From contig CP136062.1 in NCBI GenBank assembly GCA_032622095.1, forward strand, positions 556,001 through 620,000: 64,000 bases of DNA. Reading direction: 5' to 3'. Under the pieces are notes generated by a model that did no database searches, had not been told where the DNA came from, and saw only the letters and a program-made list of their open reading frames with translations. Shown here piece by piece: positions 42,996 through 57,060 of this stretch. This stretch comes from Siphonodentalium dalli. Its lineage: Eukaryota > Mollusca > Scaphopoda > Gadilida > Siphonodentaliidae. The position numbers were made by a program, and so were the translations under genes. Every line of letters begins with the position of its first letter. The stretch's first letter is position 1.

Positions 42996-45900
42996 ATATA
43001 ATTGTTTAATGCCATGTCCATTTTTTCATTTGACTGTTTGGTGAACGGGAGAGAAGTCAAACTTTCTAGTTTGGCATACTAAACACCACGGCTGCATAAA
43101 GATCGCTATCAGTTAACGATGTTTACAGCCTGAATTATTGTTCGTCTTGACATGTTTCGTTTGAACAAGATTTCTCTCACGACCCAAGCGGCGTAACTTT
43201 ATCGTCAAATTGGTTCGCGCGAGATGGTTTGCTGCCTGTGTCAAGCAAGCATAATGACCATAGTCGTACGGGTCCGGTGGTGGGAGGGGGCGTGGGCGCG
43301 CGGTACTTTGGTTGGGACAGCTGCACCCCCCCCCACCACAAACGTTTTCAAACCACCAAATTCGGGCAAATCGGAGATATTTTCGGTCAAATTCAATGGT
43401 ATTTCAGGGAGAAAAATGTGGCCTATTATAGTATTTCTGCCAGAACTCTACATGCATATTTAAGGTTAGTTTGAATCTATTTTGTTTTATATTTATGTAT
43501 ATATACAATGTATATTCTACAAAAAAACTGTAAGTTACAACCAATATAATTAACGATCCTGTACCAGTATATATATAAACCCTGCCATGTCTGGAGCTAA
43601 AATGTAATTTGCAAATTCGGCAACATAATTTAGGTCCAAGTGAATTCGTGTTGTTAATTTAAAATGCTAGCTAAGACATCTATCTGCCCATGCAGCTCGT
43701 AGCAATAGTTCAATCTTTAAAAATCGAGTTACACAAAATCACAAACAGTGCACTTATATAGGACAGATTGGAAGTCGGGTAGCGTAATGTAATCTCTACG
43801 CCGTTGCTTCGGACATTCAGGATCCTACGTCATGTCACGTCGTAAGCATACTAATGATCATTCAAACATGACATAAATGTACGATGACCACAGACACAGA
43901 TATCAAAAGTTGACAATGACACTTTTCATTTTGGGACCTATTATTTTAGTGAATTAACTATTTAGTATTTACAACCTAACACACTTGTTTATAATTATCC
44001 AACAGTTGGAAAGTTAAAGGCACCAAGAATTATAGCAAGCCGTACTATCGAATGTATTTATTTTATCACATTATAATCATGGTAACATTGAGTTGCTGAC
44101 AAGTGTGATCCAATTTTGTTCGTTTCAGCAACCGGTCTTCTATTACATGTAGCAGCCAAAACGCCTCCTTTTGACCAAGTGTTTCCTGAAAAAGATGACA
44201 GATGAACGCATTAAATCAACATACAATAAGCCGTCCATGGACGACGAGGCTGGTTCCAATTCCGATAATCGCGGATTTGTACATTATCCACGCACGGTGA
44301 AGACATACCATAATGTTCAGGAACATTATGTTGTAAAGTATTTTAATAATGGCTGTGTTGCTGCAAACCGACCCTGATCAAGTCGTTTATTCTGATCATT
44401 TTTGCACAAGTGCAGCCATTATAAAAAATATTTCAAAATATAAATGAATGATTCATACTGACACTGATTTTTTTGTTCAAATCGCTCGGATTAGCCAATC
44501 AACGTAAAAAAGACAACTTTAAAAGTGGATTGAAAGTGGGATATTACGCAACCCAGGGTGGATTGAGCGTGGCATGTTTAGCGTGGTTTTCCTCATGATT
44601 TGGTATGTTTACCAGTCGGTATGATTGAGAGCGAGAGTTGCGCCACCACCCGGTTGGATTGAGAGAGGGAGATTGGGCCAGCCCGAGTGGATTGAGGTTG
44701 TAGACTGATCCACATCAGGTGGATTCAGAGCGGCAGGCTGGGCGTGGTACCCATCATATTTCTGCTTCCCAACGAGTTTTCATTGGTCGGTAATAATTGT
44801 TAATTGGTAAAAATTTCTGACGTCACAAAATCAGATAGAGCCTTTCTACGAACCAAAGTTTTCTTTCATTACTATAATAAAACCATGCACTGCTATTTTT
44901 ACCTCCGATATCTGGGGCGGTAGCTGATCCAGATGTTTCATTTATTCAGGACAATCAGAGTCGTTTGAGCTAGTGGCACTGGAGCTGTAGCAACTGCGTT
45001 TTTCTCTGTTCTACAATGAATGAAATACATCACAAATTAATAATAGGAATGTTTAGATTGAAAAATATACCCATCAGGTATAGAAGAGTGTGACCGGGAC
45101 GGTATTATCCAGTAGGCAGGTAGCTATGTTTTACTTCCAAACAAAGTCCGTGCAACGTAACACACCGATCGCGTTTGTTACCAATATGACACGAAACGTG
45201 CAATAGTATAGTCAGCATTAAACAGGTCGCCATTCGTGAGTAACAATTCACGCTCGGTGCTATGTGGTGTATAACAACATATTGCATTTTGCTATTGGTC
45301 ACGATCTCACACCACACTGTGCTAAACAGTATGGTTTTATATGCATTGACGAGTGTAGTTAGCGATACACATCATTCGTATGAACACTCCTTGACGACTT
45401 AAAATTTTCCTATTGATAATTCCGAGTCCAATTCAGGGTCTGGAACTTATACGCCATAATTTTCTCAAAAATGGTGGCAAAATATATAACATCGAAGTGA
45501 GTATCCATCGTTTTCTTCGCTTAAATAAATAACTTAACCAAAAAAGATAGTAAGGAGCTTCGGGTATGTACCCATTTTTGCGAAACTATTAATACCGTCT
45601 CACCATATACATTTTACTAATTTACTGTCGAGATAATATGAGTGTTATTTCTGTCACCAGTTTTCGTGGTAATGAAATGTCAACAGCAAATATCCTTAAA
45701 ACAAATAAGTTCGATATTCGATTGTTGTAGTATCCGAGATGACTGTTTTGTGATAGCTCATTGGATAGTTCATTAGAATAACAGCTTGCTGATATATTTG
45801 GATAAATGTAGAAACGAAAAACGAATGTTGATATTGCCTGGCGTGATACATGTATCTTGCCGCCGTTTTCGAGAAAATTATGACGTAGTTTCCCGACTCT

Positions 45901-47289
45901 GCAATTGTGTTCGTTAAATAACGACCTTTTCCAAATAATTGAATGATCGGTTGCATTCAGTGTAAAAGACGTTTTATTCTCAATTAAGCACATTTCGGTC
46001 TCTATATAAACACTGTAAACTATAAAACGATATTATGTACTTACTAACATATAATAAAATAAATATTATATGCCAAATATTAGCCACAAAGAACAACGCG
46101 ATTTAGAATAAAACATAAACAAAATATTCGGTAACATTTCACCCATTCGTCTCGCTAGAAGGACTACCAAACATCGTCAAATCGATAACATCAACAAAGT
46201 TTGCACGACGCGAACACATGACTGGCATCGCTCATTTATGTACATGTATCTCTCCAACTATAAATCGACTCCGCGATGAAACGTGGTCAGTTATGCACTT
46301 TTGTTCGGTCGCTGATCGAGGCGAGTTATATAACTAACGTCCGATCAATTCCAGCTGCATCTACGTTAGAATATTGGAATGGTGTAACAGAGTGAGTATA
46401 AGCCTATATATAGGTGTCGACTTGAAGTCTTAGCACGAATAATGAGGTTTGAACCCTAATCGATAACGCCAATATAGCAGTTCAATATAGAACCACGTGG
46501 ACCAAACTCTGTTGACTATTGTGGCGGCATGTCATGTGACACAGAAGCGGACGATATAATAAAACCTATAAGTCGGGCTAGACCGGGATTTGTTGGTCAG
46601 GCATGGGGCATGTAATCGACACATCTCTGCTTTTTGGTCGAATGTTTCTCGAATGGACCGAATAGCCAGATAACTGACTTCCAGACGAAATATCCAGCAA
46701 AATCGTATCTAGGAATGTCGTTGTGTTAATTGTGTGCTAAAAATTGGTATCGAGTACAATATGTCTGGATCTAGCATCACGGAGTTGACGACCAACTACG
46801 GTGCTATGTTGGTTCTAATTTCGGTGTATAAATTGTTTATGTAACTCTTCTTTTAAGCTACGTTTTAGATACACATAATAAGTCATGGATGTGGATGTAG
46901 ATAATCCTGTCTTTACTAAGTGAAGTCTCCCATCCAATTATCAAATTATATACTGGAATGGTCTATTATTCATTTGGAGGGGCGCTCGAGAAAATGATCA
47001 GAAGACAAACAGACGAAAAGCTAATGCAAGTGCAGAATTATACCTATGCATTGGTGGGAATTGTTAAGATAGTCAATTCAACAAGCGGTCTATGGCTGTT
47101 TGTTGAATGTATTACCTGACATGTCCTTAGGGAACTACATTGTAAACCCACTACGTAACATGTTCCTAACAGTTGTGATTATTTGAAACCTCTCTATTCA
47201 AATGAATGTTGGCAACATTGTCTATGGTAAGCATACAATTTACTTACCAATACTGGAGCCTCCACATCTGAGAGTTTCTGCAATGAAAA

Positions 47290-47725
47290 ATGTGAGACAT
47301 TGTACGAAAATCTGAACACCTTTCTAATAAAGAATATGAGACATTGCATGAATATCTGAACATATTTCTAATGATGAATGAGAGTCATTGCACAAACATC
47401 TCAACGCCTTTCTGATGAAGAATGTGAGGCATTGCACGAACAGCTGAACGCCTTTCAAATGAAGAATATGAGGCATTGCACGAACATCTGAACACCTTTC
47501 AAATGAAGAATATGAGGCATTGCACCAACACCTGAACACCTTTCAAATGAAGAATATGAGACATTGCACGAACATCTGAAAACCTTTCAAATGAAGAATA
47601 TGAGACATTGCACGAACATCTGAATACCTTTCTAATGAAGAATATTAGACATTGTACGAACATCTGGACACCTTTCTAATGAAGACTATGTGACATTGCA
47701 CGAACATCTGACCATATTTCTAAGG
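47290..47725. repeat. ~43-bp minisatellite, copy B
   Basis: Same array as 25690-26090 with about ten units. The extra unit reads 'GCATTGCACCAACACCTGAA'. Copy number has changed since duplication. Confidence 0.85.
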
Positions 47726-50700
47726 CCGCGTCCAACCGTTAACACACTCGCAAATTTGCCTGGCATAACATTTCTGTTTATTTGGTTTATAGGTATTTCG
47801 ATACAGTAAGCTATACTGTGCTAGAAAACAAACGCACTATACTGGTTACTATGACGAAATGCCTGCACAAAATATCAGACAAATTTCCCAGTGTGTGAAG
47901 GCTGCTTTTCCGGAACTGGCAATATTGCAGGATAAATGTTCATATAATTCCTTACTGATGATTACCTACATACTGCGCACTGTAGAGCGAAAAACTTCGG
48001 TGTTACTGAATATGTGTATTCGTTTGTTATCGGCATGTTGCTTAATAAAACAAATAAAATTTACTAAATATTACACATTTGGTTATCGTCTTATATGAAC
48101 GCTAGTTTCAGGTATATACAAAATGTAGCAGGTGGCTTTGTATGGAGCTGGCTTTGTTTTCCAACCAAAAATCAAATTCTGGCAAACATCTTCTGACAAA
48201 CTTTGATTTCAACTTTACCTTTACTATTAACAATTATCTGATTGTGACCTATTACGACTTAAATGGCGACTTCACAAATGTGAACCATAACCAAATATCA
48301 AGAATTATGTTTTATAATGCTTAGGTTATCAACAGGATAACACCACAATTGTGATTTCTAAGTAAAAAGAGGCATAATTCTGTCAACAAATTGGAACTGT
48401 GACCAAACTCGACATATGTTTTCTGAAAATACGAACCATATATAAAAACAGTTCGATAGAATATTGCTCTAGTTGCCGTGTACGGTAACCCAATAATTAA
48501 TATTTATAAGTGGAAACAGGGGCATAACGCTGTCAAAATCATCGGACCGAAACCAAATTCGAACTTGATTTGCATCCCTTCAAATATGAACCATATAGTA
48601 GTGACAAAATTAATGACAAACAAATTATGTTGAACATTTCTATAATTCACATGTTTTGTGTACCCGACTTCAGTATTCTGCATGGATACAGGGATATACA
48701 ATGCAATGTAGCTATAGAGGGTCTATAAACATTTCACAGCCTAAAGTTGGAAATGCTTCAGCTGATGGCCATTATTTCTGACAAAACATGGCCGCAAATA
48801 CTATAAGAAAATATTGACACTAAATTTTGATTGTAAAATCAAACCATGAGAACAAATCCAACTTATTATTTAGTATCATATTTCCAACTCAAGTGTTAGC
48901 CATACAATATTGAAGAGGTTGACCCAAAGTCGAAAACATCACCCTCCCGCCGCCTATATTATATACAAGTGAATATGTTATCAATCATTATTAAACATGC
49001 AGTCCAATATATGAGGACCGGACCCGTGCCCTATCCGGATTCCTACGACAGGGACGATGCGACAACTTTAATAAATTATTTCAACATTTGGAAATTTCAT
49101 ACTTGACACAACATCATCACTTGGAAATTTCACACCAAAAATAGGTTGAAATTGTTTTCACAGTTTAATTTCACTACCAGTGCTTAGAGGGAAAATTGTT
49201 GTTATTGGCAGTCCCATATTTTCCTACTTTCTATCAATATGTTGGACTAATATGGCCATTCTGTTGGAAAATTGCCAGCCTGAGGGAGGTGCCAGGTTGA
49301 AGTTGAAAATTTCCAACAGATCGAAAGCTTGAGATACACAAGATGGAAATTCCAACCCAAGTAATGCATATATAATTTCGCGAACATGGGATTTTTGTCT
49401 GGTTCAATGGGGTGCAGATAAACGTTTTATAGTGGGCATCCCCAACGTAGACCCTCTAGCCACGCGCCCCTGATGCTGTTAACAAATATATTGTTTTTAA
49501 TTTGTCTTTTTCGCGGTGTTCATAATCTGAACATATCCAGCAAAAGCCATTATACGTATAATAACAAGCATTCAAAAACATATTTATTGCGAAACTTTTT
49601 TAATATACTGTTTGTATTAGTTGTTGAAAATCGACTATAATCAAAATAGTTATTCACGTTGTTTTAGAAACACCAGCGCAAGCATTATTGTATTTTTTTC
49701 AAAAATAGATATGTTCTTGAATATTTTATACACACACCGTTTTCTTTTTTTGTTTCTGAAATCGCTCCGATTAACCAACACCGCAAAAATTGCAATCATC
49801 AGAAAACATAACGGTACTTGATCGTAATGACATCAGTTTTCCATAGCACTTCAGCAGGACCAACAGCATCATATCATATATATTAGCAGGAGTACTTGAA
49901 CATGGGTGATACCCCAACATTCGATCTCATTCATATTTGTCTATGCACGTACATGTAATTTAGTTCATGTCATACTGTAAACAACTGGTTATCGCTCAAC
50001 AAGCCACTATCGCATGTAGGAGCTTTTGGTGGCCTGACATCGACTTTAAAATAGAAACGTTTGGAATTTCTGTCAGGCTAACAATAATGCAAATTGTCGT
50101 CTGGTATAAAGATCGTTTACGCGTCCGTTCGCAATTATGAGCTTTTGGTATCGTTTTATGCGTATTGATTTAATGATTTTCGCGATGGCTGTGTGATACA
50201 AATGATGGTGACTGCAGTTATTTTTCTTTTCTCTTTTGGTGGTGATGTTTTACAGACTTGTGTATTATTTTTTTGCACACATATCCACGGAGAGTGCCTT
50301 GGGTCTCTTTAAAATGGAGGTTAAGTGACACATTTTGAATGTGAATTTGCGCGCAAATATCTGGAGTAAACGTTAAGTATGAAGCAGATGTCCGAGAACT
50401 AAAGTAAAGAAATAACGTATATAATTTAAAATGGAGGGCGGGCAAGGCAAATTAGAATTGTTTGCTATAAATTTATTGTTTACATTTTGTTCTTCTGAAA
50501 TACAATACGTGACATACTTTTGAATAATCAATATCAAATTCAATAATACAAAAACAGGCTGATGGAGCAAGTTCTGAGCCGACCAGCCAGATAACCACCT
50601 ATTAATTTAACTATCACATCAAGTCACAAACTCATGGAAACTGTTACACATCTCTAACATTTGCTCGATCCAGAGATTTGCATTAAATCCCCATTAAAAT

Positions 50701-50881
50701 TTGGCCACTTGACCTCATGCTCAAAACTGAAAGACCGGTGGGCTCTACGCTCTCCAAACCATCTTGATGCCACTCTGCATATTCTACCCAGACATCGGTT
50801 TATGATACTCTTTTATTCCCACAGAAAGCATATATTGATTATTTAAACGGCAATGTTCGGTGAGCCCTGTGTTATGCATAC

Positions 50882-50981
50882 CAACCTCGACATCGTCTCC
50901 ACTGCTTCCGGAAATTCGATTCGAGTAAACGAGCTGAACCATCATCATGGCGACCACAACAAGAATTAAAAACTTCTTCAT
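50882..50981 (-). CDS. first exon of a secreted peptide gene, copy B
   Basis: Encodes the same signal peptide and acidic propiece as 30718-30817 with no amino-acid change, the same two possible donors, and a TATA box 80 bases upstream (51061-51068). Substitutions between copies fall in the 5' flank (for example TATAGGGGGC against TATAAGGGGC). If both are expressed this is a recently duplicated peptide gene. No later exon is recognised. Confidence 0.6.
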
Positions 50982-51060
50982 CTTCGTAACTTCGTTAGCA
51001 CTGGTTTACAAGTGACAGAACTGAGTAGAGACCAATGATCATTCAGCGAGATCGCGTCGG

Positions 51061-51068
51061 AATATATA
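51061..51068 (-). promoter_or_regulatory. TATA box of secreted-peptide gene, copy B
   Basis: TATATATT on the minus strand, same spacing to the ATG as in copy A. Confidence 0.6.
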
Positions 51069-52164
51069 AGGGGCTTATCGTGTGATGATCACGCTGGGTC
51101 ATTCGGCCGCTACTAACCAGGGGGAATGATCGGAGATACCTTCAAACATTAGGCAAAATTATGCAAACCTTAGGTTGTTTTATGATAAAAGATAAAAGCA
51201 GTTTCTGAATATTGTTACTGATAATGACTGAAATAGTAACGCAGTGATCAAAATGCATGATTGTGTCAACTAAATAATCTCAACGTTTGCTATTTATGAC
51301 TTCGGACGGAGAGCGGTGATGCCAGAAGTCACGTCCTGACCCAAACCTTACTTATTTCAGTAACTACATACGATTAGTGTTGAGATAGGCTATTTTATAA
51401 GTATCCAGCGGCTCTGGGACACGTATGTCGTGTGATGGATGGTACATCAGCGGCGAATCAAAGTTTTGTTAATACTCATGCAAGGTGAATTATTTTTACT
51501 TAAGCGATGATCTAGCTCTTCAACAATATTGTTATAGTCGTTTCAAATTTTTATGTCGACCGACAAGCATTGAATGTTTTTTGTTAAATAACAATAGATG
51601 TCTCACTGATGGTTTGCCTTTTTTTCCACAACGAAAATAGAATATTAACTTTGAACGTTTCATAGTGCAGTTCAAAACTTTTGTCTGAATGAGTACAACT
51701 TAACCGTTGTGCATTTGCGATCACCCGCCACAAGACTGCATGGCCATGTATTATAGTAGGTTTGTCGTCTTGATGTGACTGCAACGCAAAAAAGGCATAA
51801 ATGGAGAAAAAAGAACAACAACCATTCAAACATTATATGTGGAGCCTAAACATCCCAGTTCTAACGCGATGCACTCTAAATCGCGTTGGTAAAGTTTTAC
51901 CCAACAACATTCGTGCATCACGCGAATGTTGTGTAAATTTTACCCAATGCTGGGCTAAGTTTTTACTCAACGCAGGGTAACAATTTAACAAGATTATAAC
52001 AAACAATGCCATATAATACCATGTGTTCACAAAAAGAGGCCAACATGTACTGCTACAAATATGGTTCACCCATTGTCTAAACACTAGGTTGCAAGCCTAT
52101 TCGTTTATTGACATTAAAGCACGTGCACGTGCGAGGGATTTTCAAAACATTACTATAACTGATT

Positions 52165-53136
52165 AACCCGCCGTTGCACGGGCCAAGTGTGGCAAAATAT
52201 AAACAGTTCGTAATTAGGAACTGATGTTTGCTAAAACTCCCCAAATCATATCACCGGGCTTGGAACAAGCTGATTCACGGTACTATGAATGACACAATAC
52301 ACGCACGCTTTCGCTGTCCCGATAAGGTCAAGTATAAAGAGCGTTCGAGTAGAACTTTGTCCAAATGTGGTGAATATAAAGAGCGTTTATGTCGTGTTAT
52401 TCTGTTCGGTAATGCGTATATGACGTCATAACGTCAAAAGGCGATGTCGGTCAGCCTCAGGACCCTTCCCAAGTTACCCGGAGAGTCGAAATACACTTAC
52501 GTCCAAAATTTCATCGCAAACGGTGCAGAAATGTGGAACTTATTCGACTCAGAATATTTTCAAGATTTCCTATATTTCTCTCTCTCTCTCTCTCCACCCC
52601 ACCCAAACGCTATATATGCATGCATGCGAACCCTGCCGATGTTAACCGGAGAGTCATTATTCATATCCTTGCCAAATTTCGTCGCTATCGGTGCAGAAAT
52701 GTGAATGTTCAGCCTTCATCGTTCAACATTCGACTGCTCATATTTTCCCAAATTCATATATACAATTTTCACGGAGAATATCCCCACACTATCTCTCTCC
52801 TTCCCATCTCTCTCTATCTCTTTCTCTCCCTCCATCTGGTTTCGTTTTCGCACTATCTCTGTCTATCTCTCTCGCACTCTCTATATCTCTCCATCTCCCT
52901 TTCGATCTATCTTTCTCTCGCCATCTATCCAGTTCTCTCCCCTCCCTCTCCCCCCTCTCTCTCTATCTCACTAGCACTATCTATATCTCTCTATCTCCAT
53001 CTATTCAGTTCTCTCCCCTCCCTCCCCCTCTATCTCACTAGCACTCTCTATATCTCTCTATCTCCATCCCCCTTTCGATCTATCTTTCTCTCTCCATCTA
53101 TTCAGTTCTCTCCCCTCCCCCCTCTCTCTCTATCTA

Positions 53137-53171
<35 letters not shown>

Positions 53172-54168
53172 CACTAAGTATGTTCCTTATATGCTTATTT
53201 CACAGGAAAATGATGTATGGGTAAATAGGCACCAAGAACAATTTCCTATATACAAAATACACGGAGAATATTGTCAAATTTATCAGCACTATCTCCCCCC
53301 CCATCAACGCTATATATGCATGCATGTGAACCCTGCCCATGTTATAACCGGAGAGTACAGATTCATATCCATACCAAATTTCGTCGCAATCGGTGCAGAA
53401 ATGTGAATGTTCAGCCTTCATCGTTCAACATTCGACTGCTCATATTTTCCCAAATTCATATATACAATTTTCACGGAGAATATTCCCCCACACTATCTCT
53501 CTCTCCTTCCCAGCTCTCTCTCTCTCTCTCTCTCTCTCGCTCTATCTCTTTCTCTCCCTCCGTCTGGTTTCGTTTTCGCACTCTCTCTGTCTATCTCTCT
53601 CGCACTCTCTATATCTCTCCATCTCCCTTTCGATCTATATTTCTCTCGCCATCTATTCAGTTCTCTCCCCCCTCTCTCTCTCTCTGTCTATCTCTCTCTC
53701 TCTCTCTCTGTCTCTATCTCACTAGCACTATCTATATCTCTCTATCTCCCTTTCGATCTATCTTTCTCTCTCCATCTATTCAGTTCTCTCCCCCCTCTCT
53801 CTCTATCTGTCTATCTCTCTCTCTCTCTCTCTCTGTCTCACTAAGTATGTTCATTATAGGCTTATTTCACAGGGAAATGATGTATGGGTAAATAGGCACC
53901 ATGAACAATTTCCTATATACAAAATACACCGAGAATATTGTCAAAATTATCAACACTATCTCCCCCCCCCATCAACGCTATATATGCATGCATGTGAACC
54001 CTGCCCATGTTATAACCGGAGAGTACAGATTCATATCCATACCAAATTTCGTCGCAATCGGTGCAGAAATGTGAATGTTCAGCCTTCATCGTTCAACATT
54101 CGACTGCGCATATTTTCACAAGTTCCTATATACAATATACACGGAGATTATTCTCCAAATTGCCAACA

Positions 54169-54235
<67 letters not shown>

Positions 54236-54345
54236 CCTCCCATCTCTCTATCTTTCTCTCTCCATCTGGGTCAATTTATATCTCTCTCTCTCTCCGGCCC
54301 CCTCTCTCTCCCCTCTCTCTCTCTATATAAATATACTATCAGGTT
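52165..54345. repeat. compound (CT)n/(TA)n repeat array, copy B
   Basis: Same start as 31989 ('ACCCGCCGTTGCACGGGCC'), then four tandem compound units near 52440, 52600, 53300 and 53970, each with 'CGTCGCAATCGGTGCAGAAA' or a near match and a long CT-rich tract. (TA)n lies at 54170-54231. The array is longer than in copy A (31989-33290). Confidence 0.85.
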
Positions 54346-54693
54346 AGCCCGCCACTAATTTTCCATTATTTGAAAGTCTGTTGAGTACGAAGTAGTGTTA
54401 CGGATGACAAATTTACCGGAATACAAATTCTTGTTGTCGAGTAATTTGTGTACATTTTTCAACCAAATGTATCAAATAAAAGTTATATTATATATGCATA
54501 CTAGTCCCATATACTCATTTATCGTCACTAGTCAGTGAGTGGCTTGAGTTTTCTCCCTGTATCAGCAGGTGTAATTGGGCTTCCGGTGCAATGCAGTGAC
54601 GTCACATTAACCTTTTGCTGCCGATGTCATATAGCTATTTAGTGATTTGTGTGCGTTTTGGACATCATAATCAATTTATAGGTGTCATATGAT

Positions 54694-54855
54694 AAATAGA
54701 ATATGTAATTCGTGTTTCTCTCATATGATATTTATGAAACTCGTCACGAATTTTCAGTTTTCTCTCGCCGGAGGCTCGAGAAAAACTGAAAATTCTTAGA
54801 CTCGTTTCATAAATATCATGTGAGAGAAACACTCATTTCATATCCTCTATATATT
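54694..54855. mobile_element. ~160-bp foldback element
   Basis: Arms 'GTGTTTCTCTCATATGATAT' and its inverted partner near 54810-54832 flank 'GAATTTTCAGTTTTCTCTCG'-CC-GGA-'GGCTCGAGAAAAACTGAA'. It is nearly a perfect hairpin with a 3-base loop. Its centre (CTCGCC/GGCTCG) resembles that of the foldback at 17351-17492, though the arms differ. Confidence 0.75.
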
Positions 54856-55111
54856 TCGTTGAATAAAATGTTGGTAAATAACGTGTTTTGTGTAATTTCA
54901 TACTACAGTTGACTGTATTAGTTTTGGGCAAATAATCGATTCTGATAACTGAAACGGCATTGTTTTTTAATGGTGTTGTTGGAATTTGATGATATGGGGA
55001 CCATGGATTGAGTACCTTTCACAGTTAACTGACCATGTTAAAGCAAACATTCTATAGTACTTTGCTTATTGATCTTGTGAACACAATTGTGAACTGTGAT
55101 CATCCACAGGT

Positions 55112-55306
55112 ATTTCTAAAAGAGCTGCCGAAGTAGCTTTCCAACTGGCAGACATATTCCCACTACCAGGTCTCATCGAGTTTGTGGCACCAGAAGTAGG
55201 GGACAATGTGGCTGTTCCAAACAGTTTGGAAATCAACACAAATAAACCAACTCAAGACTTACTATGCAGATGTGAGCCAGTTCTCGTGGAAATAAGCATC
55301 TAACAA
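55112..55306 (+). pseudogene. unrecognised exon-like fragment
   Basis: After a good acceptor (ATCATCCACAG ending 55109) the plus strand is open for about 64 codons. It includes 'ISKRAAEVAFQLADIFPLPG' and 'LIEFVAPEVGDNVAVPNSLE', which read like real protein. From about 55234 the frame runs into a tandem repeat unit, and no donor is evident, so it looks like an exon cut off by repeat sequence. I do not recognise the family. Confidence 0.35.
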
Positions 55307-56300
55307 TATGATATAAGCCCGTATTGTGCTTATTTTCGCAAGAACAGACATGAAAACAATACAATTAAACAACTCAACACATACCATGAAGATGTCAGGC
55401 TATTTTCCTGAAAATACGCATTTAATTTTGTTCATATAAGCTAACACTGGCTTATTTAATCGCAATTTTATATATATATATATAAGTTCTAGATTGACCT
55501 AAAACACGGTTTTAAAAACCAACATACCCTCTTACAAATACGCACATAATCGACCTATAATGTGATTCTCAAATAAGCACATAATGGAGTCATAGCCGTG
55601 ATTTAGTCTTATGGTGCGTGGGCCAAAATGAAAACACATATTAAAGAGCTTACACCTGAAAAGTCGTGGATTGGCCTATATGAGTCATTGGCCGCATATT
55701 ATCTGCTTAGAATCGCCCCATTAGGCGTCGATATTGTGACTAAATTGCTCTAATTTTAAACACAAATAAACCAACTCAAGACTTACTATGCAGATGTGAG
55801 CCAGTTCTCGTGGAAATAAGCATATAAACAATATGATATAAGCCCTATTGTGCTTATTTTCACAAGAACAGGCTTGAAAACAACACAATTAAACAACTCA
55901 ACACTTACCATGAAGATGTCAGGCTATTTTCCTGAAAATACGCATTTAATTTTATTCATATAAGCTAATGTTGGCTTATTTAATCGCAATTTAATATATA
56001 TATAAGTTCTAGATTGACCTAAAACACGGTTTTAAAAACCAACATACCCTCTTACAAATACGCACATAATCGACCTATAATGTGAAATATGTACATATTG
56101 TGATTATTTGATTCTCAAATAAGCAAATAATGGAGTCATAGTCGTGATTTAGTCTTATGGTGCGTGGGCCACAGTGAAATCACATATTAAAGAGCGTACA
56201 CCTGAAAAGTCGTGGATTGGCCTATATGTGTCATTGTCCGCATATTATCTGCTTAGAATTGCCCCATTATGCGTCGATATTGTGACTAAATTGCTCTAAT
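55234..56300. repeat. two tandem ~530-bp units
   Basis: Units 55234-55757 and 55758-56300 both start 'CACAAATAAACCAACTCAAG' and share 'GATGTGAGCCAGTTCTCGTG', 'CATGAAGATGTCAGGC' and 'AGTCGTGGATTGGCCTATA'. Within them short words such as AATAAGCACATAATGG recur. No coding capacity. Confidence 0.85.
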
Positions 56301-57060
56301 TCTCAGCACATTATCGACTCAAAATGACTTATTCTAAGCAGATTATCTACCTAAAATAGTTTTTTATAAGCAGATAAAGTGCGGGTTTTCAGGGGAACTT
56401 GCTGTTTAAAACAGTACAATGTGGGACAATTTACATACGATATAAGCCCATATTGTCATTATTTAATCTATAATTTTTCATCAACACGACTTACCAAAGC
56501 TACCTACTTTGTATGTTGTGTTTTCACTATGGCCCGCGCCATTCAACGAAATATGTGCTTATTTCAGAATCAGATCATGGGATTATTTCCTCGAGAACAT
56601 GCTGGAAAATAAAACGAATAAACCAACACAAAACGTACCATGCACATTTCATCCTCGTGAAAATAGGGCTTATTTTAATGTGCGAAATAAGCTCATATTG
56701 GCGTTATATATAACCGCATTATACAATTCATATATGGACCTAAAAATCGTTTTGTTTTAAATAGTCCAATATGGGACTATTTTCGTACGAAATAAACCCA
56801 TATTGGCATTGTTTAATCTACCTTTTTCATCGACACGACTTACCAGATTCACGCTCTTTATAATGTATGTTCACTGTGGCCCGCGCCGTTAACAGAAAAT
56901 GGGCGTAAGCTCACTATGGACTTATTTCATAATCAAATCAGTCCAATGTGAATATTTAGGTTCAATATGAACCTATTACACGATGATATGTTGAAATATA
57001 AGACGAGGTAACGAGCTGTCAGATGACACAAATTCCAACCACCTGCGTGGCGTTAGTTAT
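56301..57060. other. further 'ATAAGCCCATATTG' words, no gene
   Basis: The word ATAAGCCCATATTG or a near form recurs at about 56441, 56690, 56791 and elsewhere, interleaved with other segments of the preceding unit. Open frames at 56379-56612 and 56509-56760 are not supported by any motif. Confidence 0.5.
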
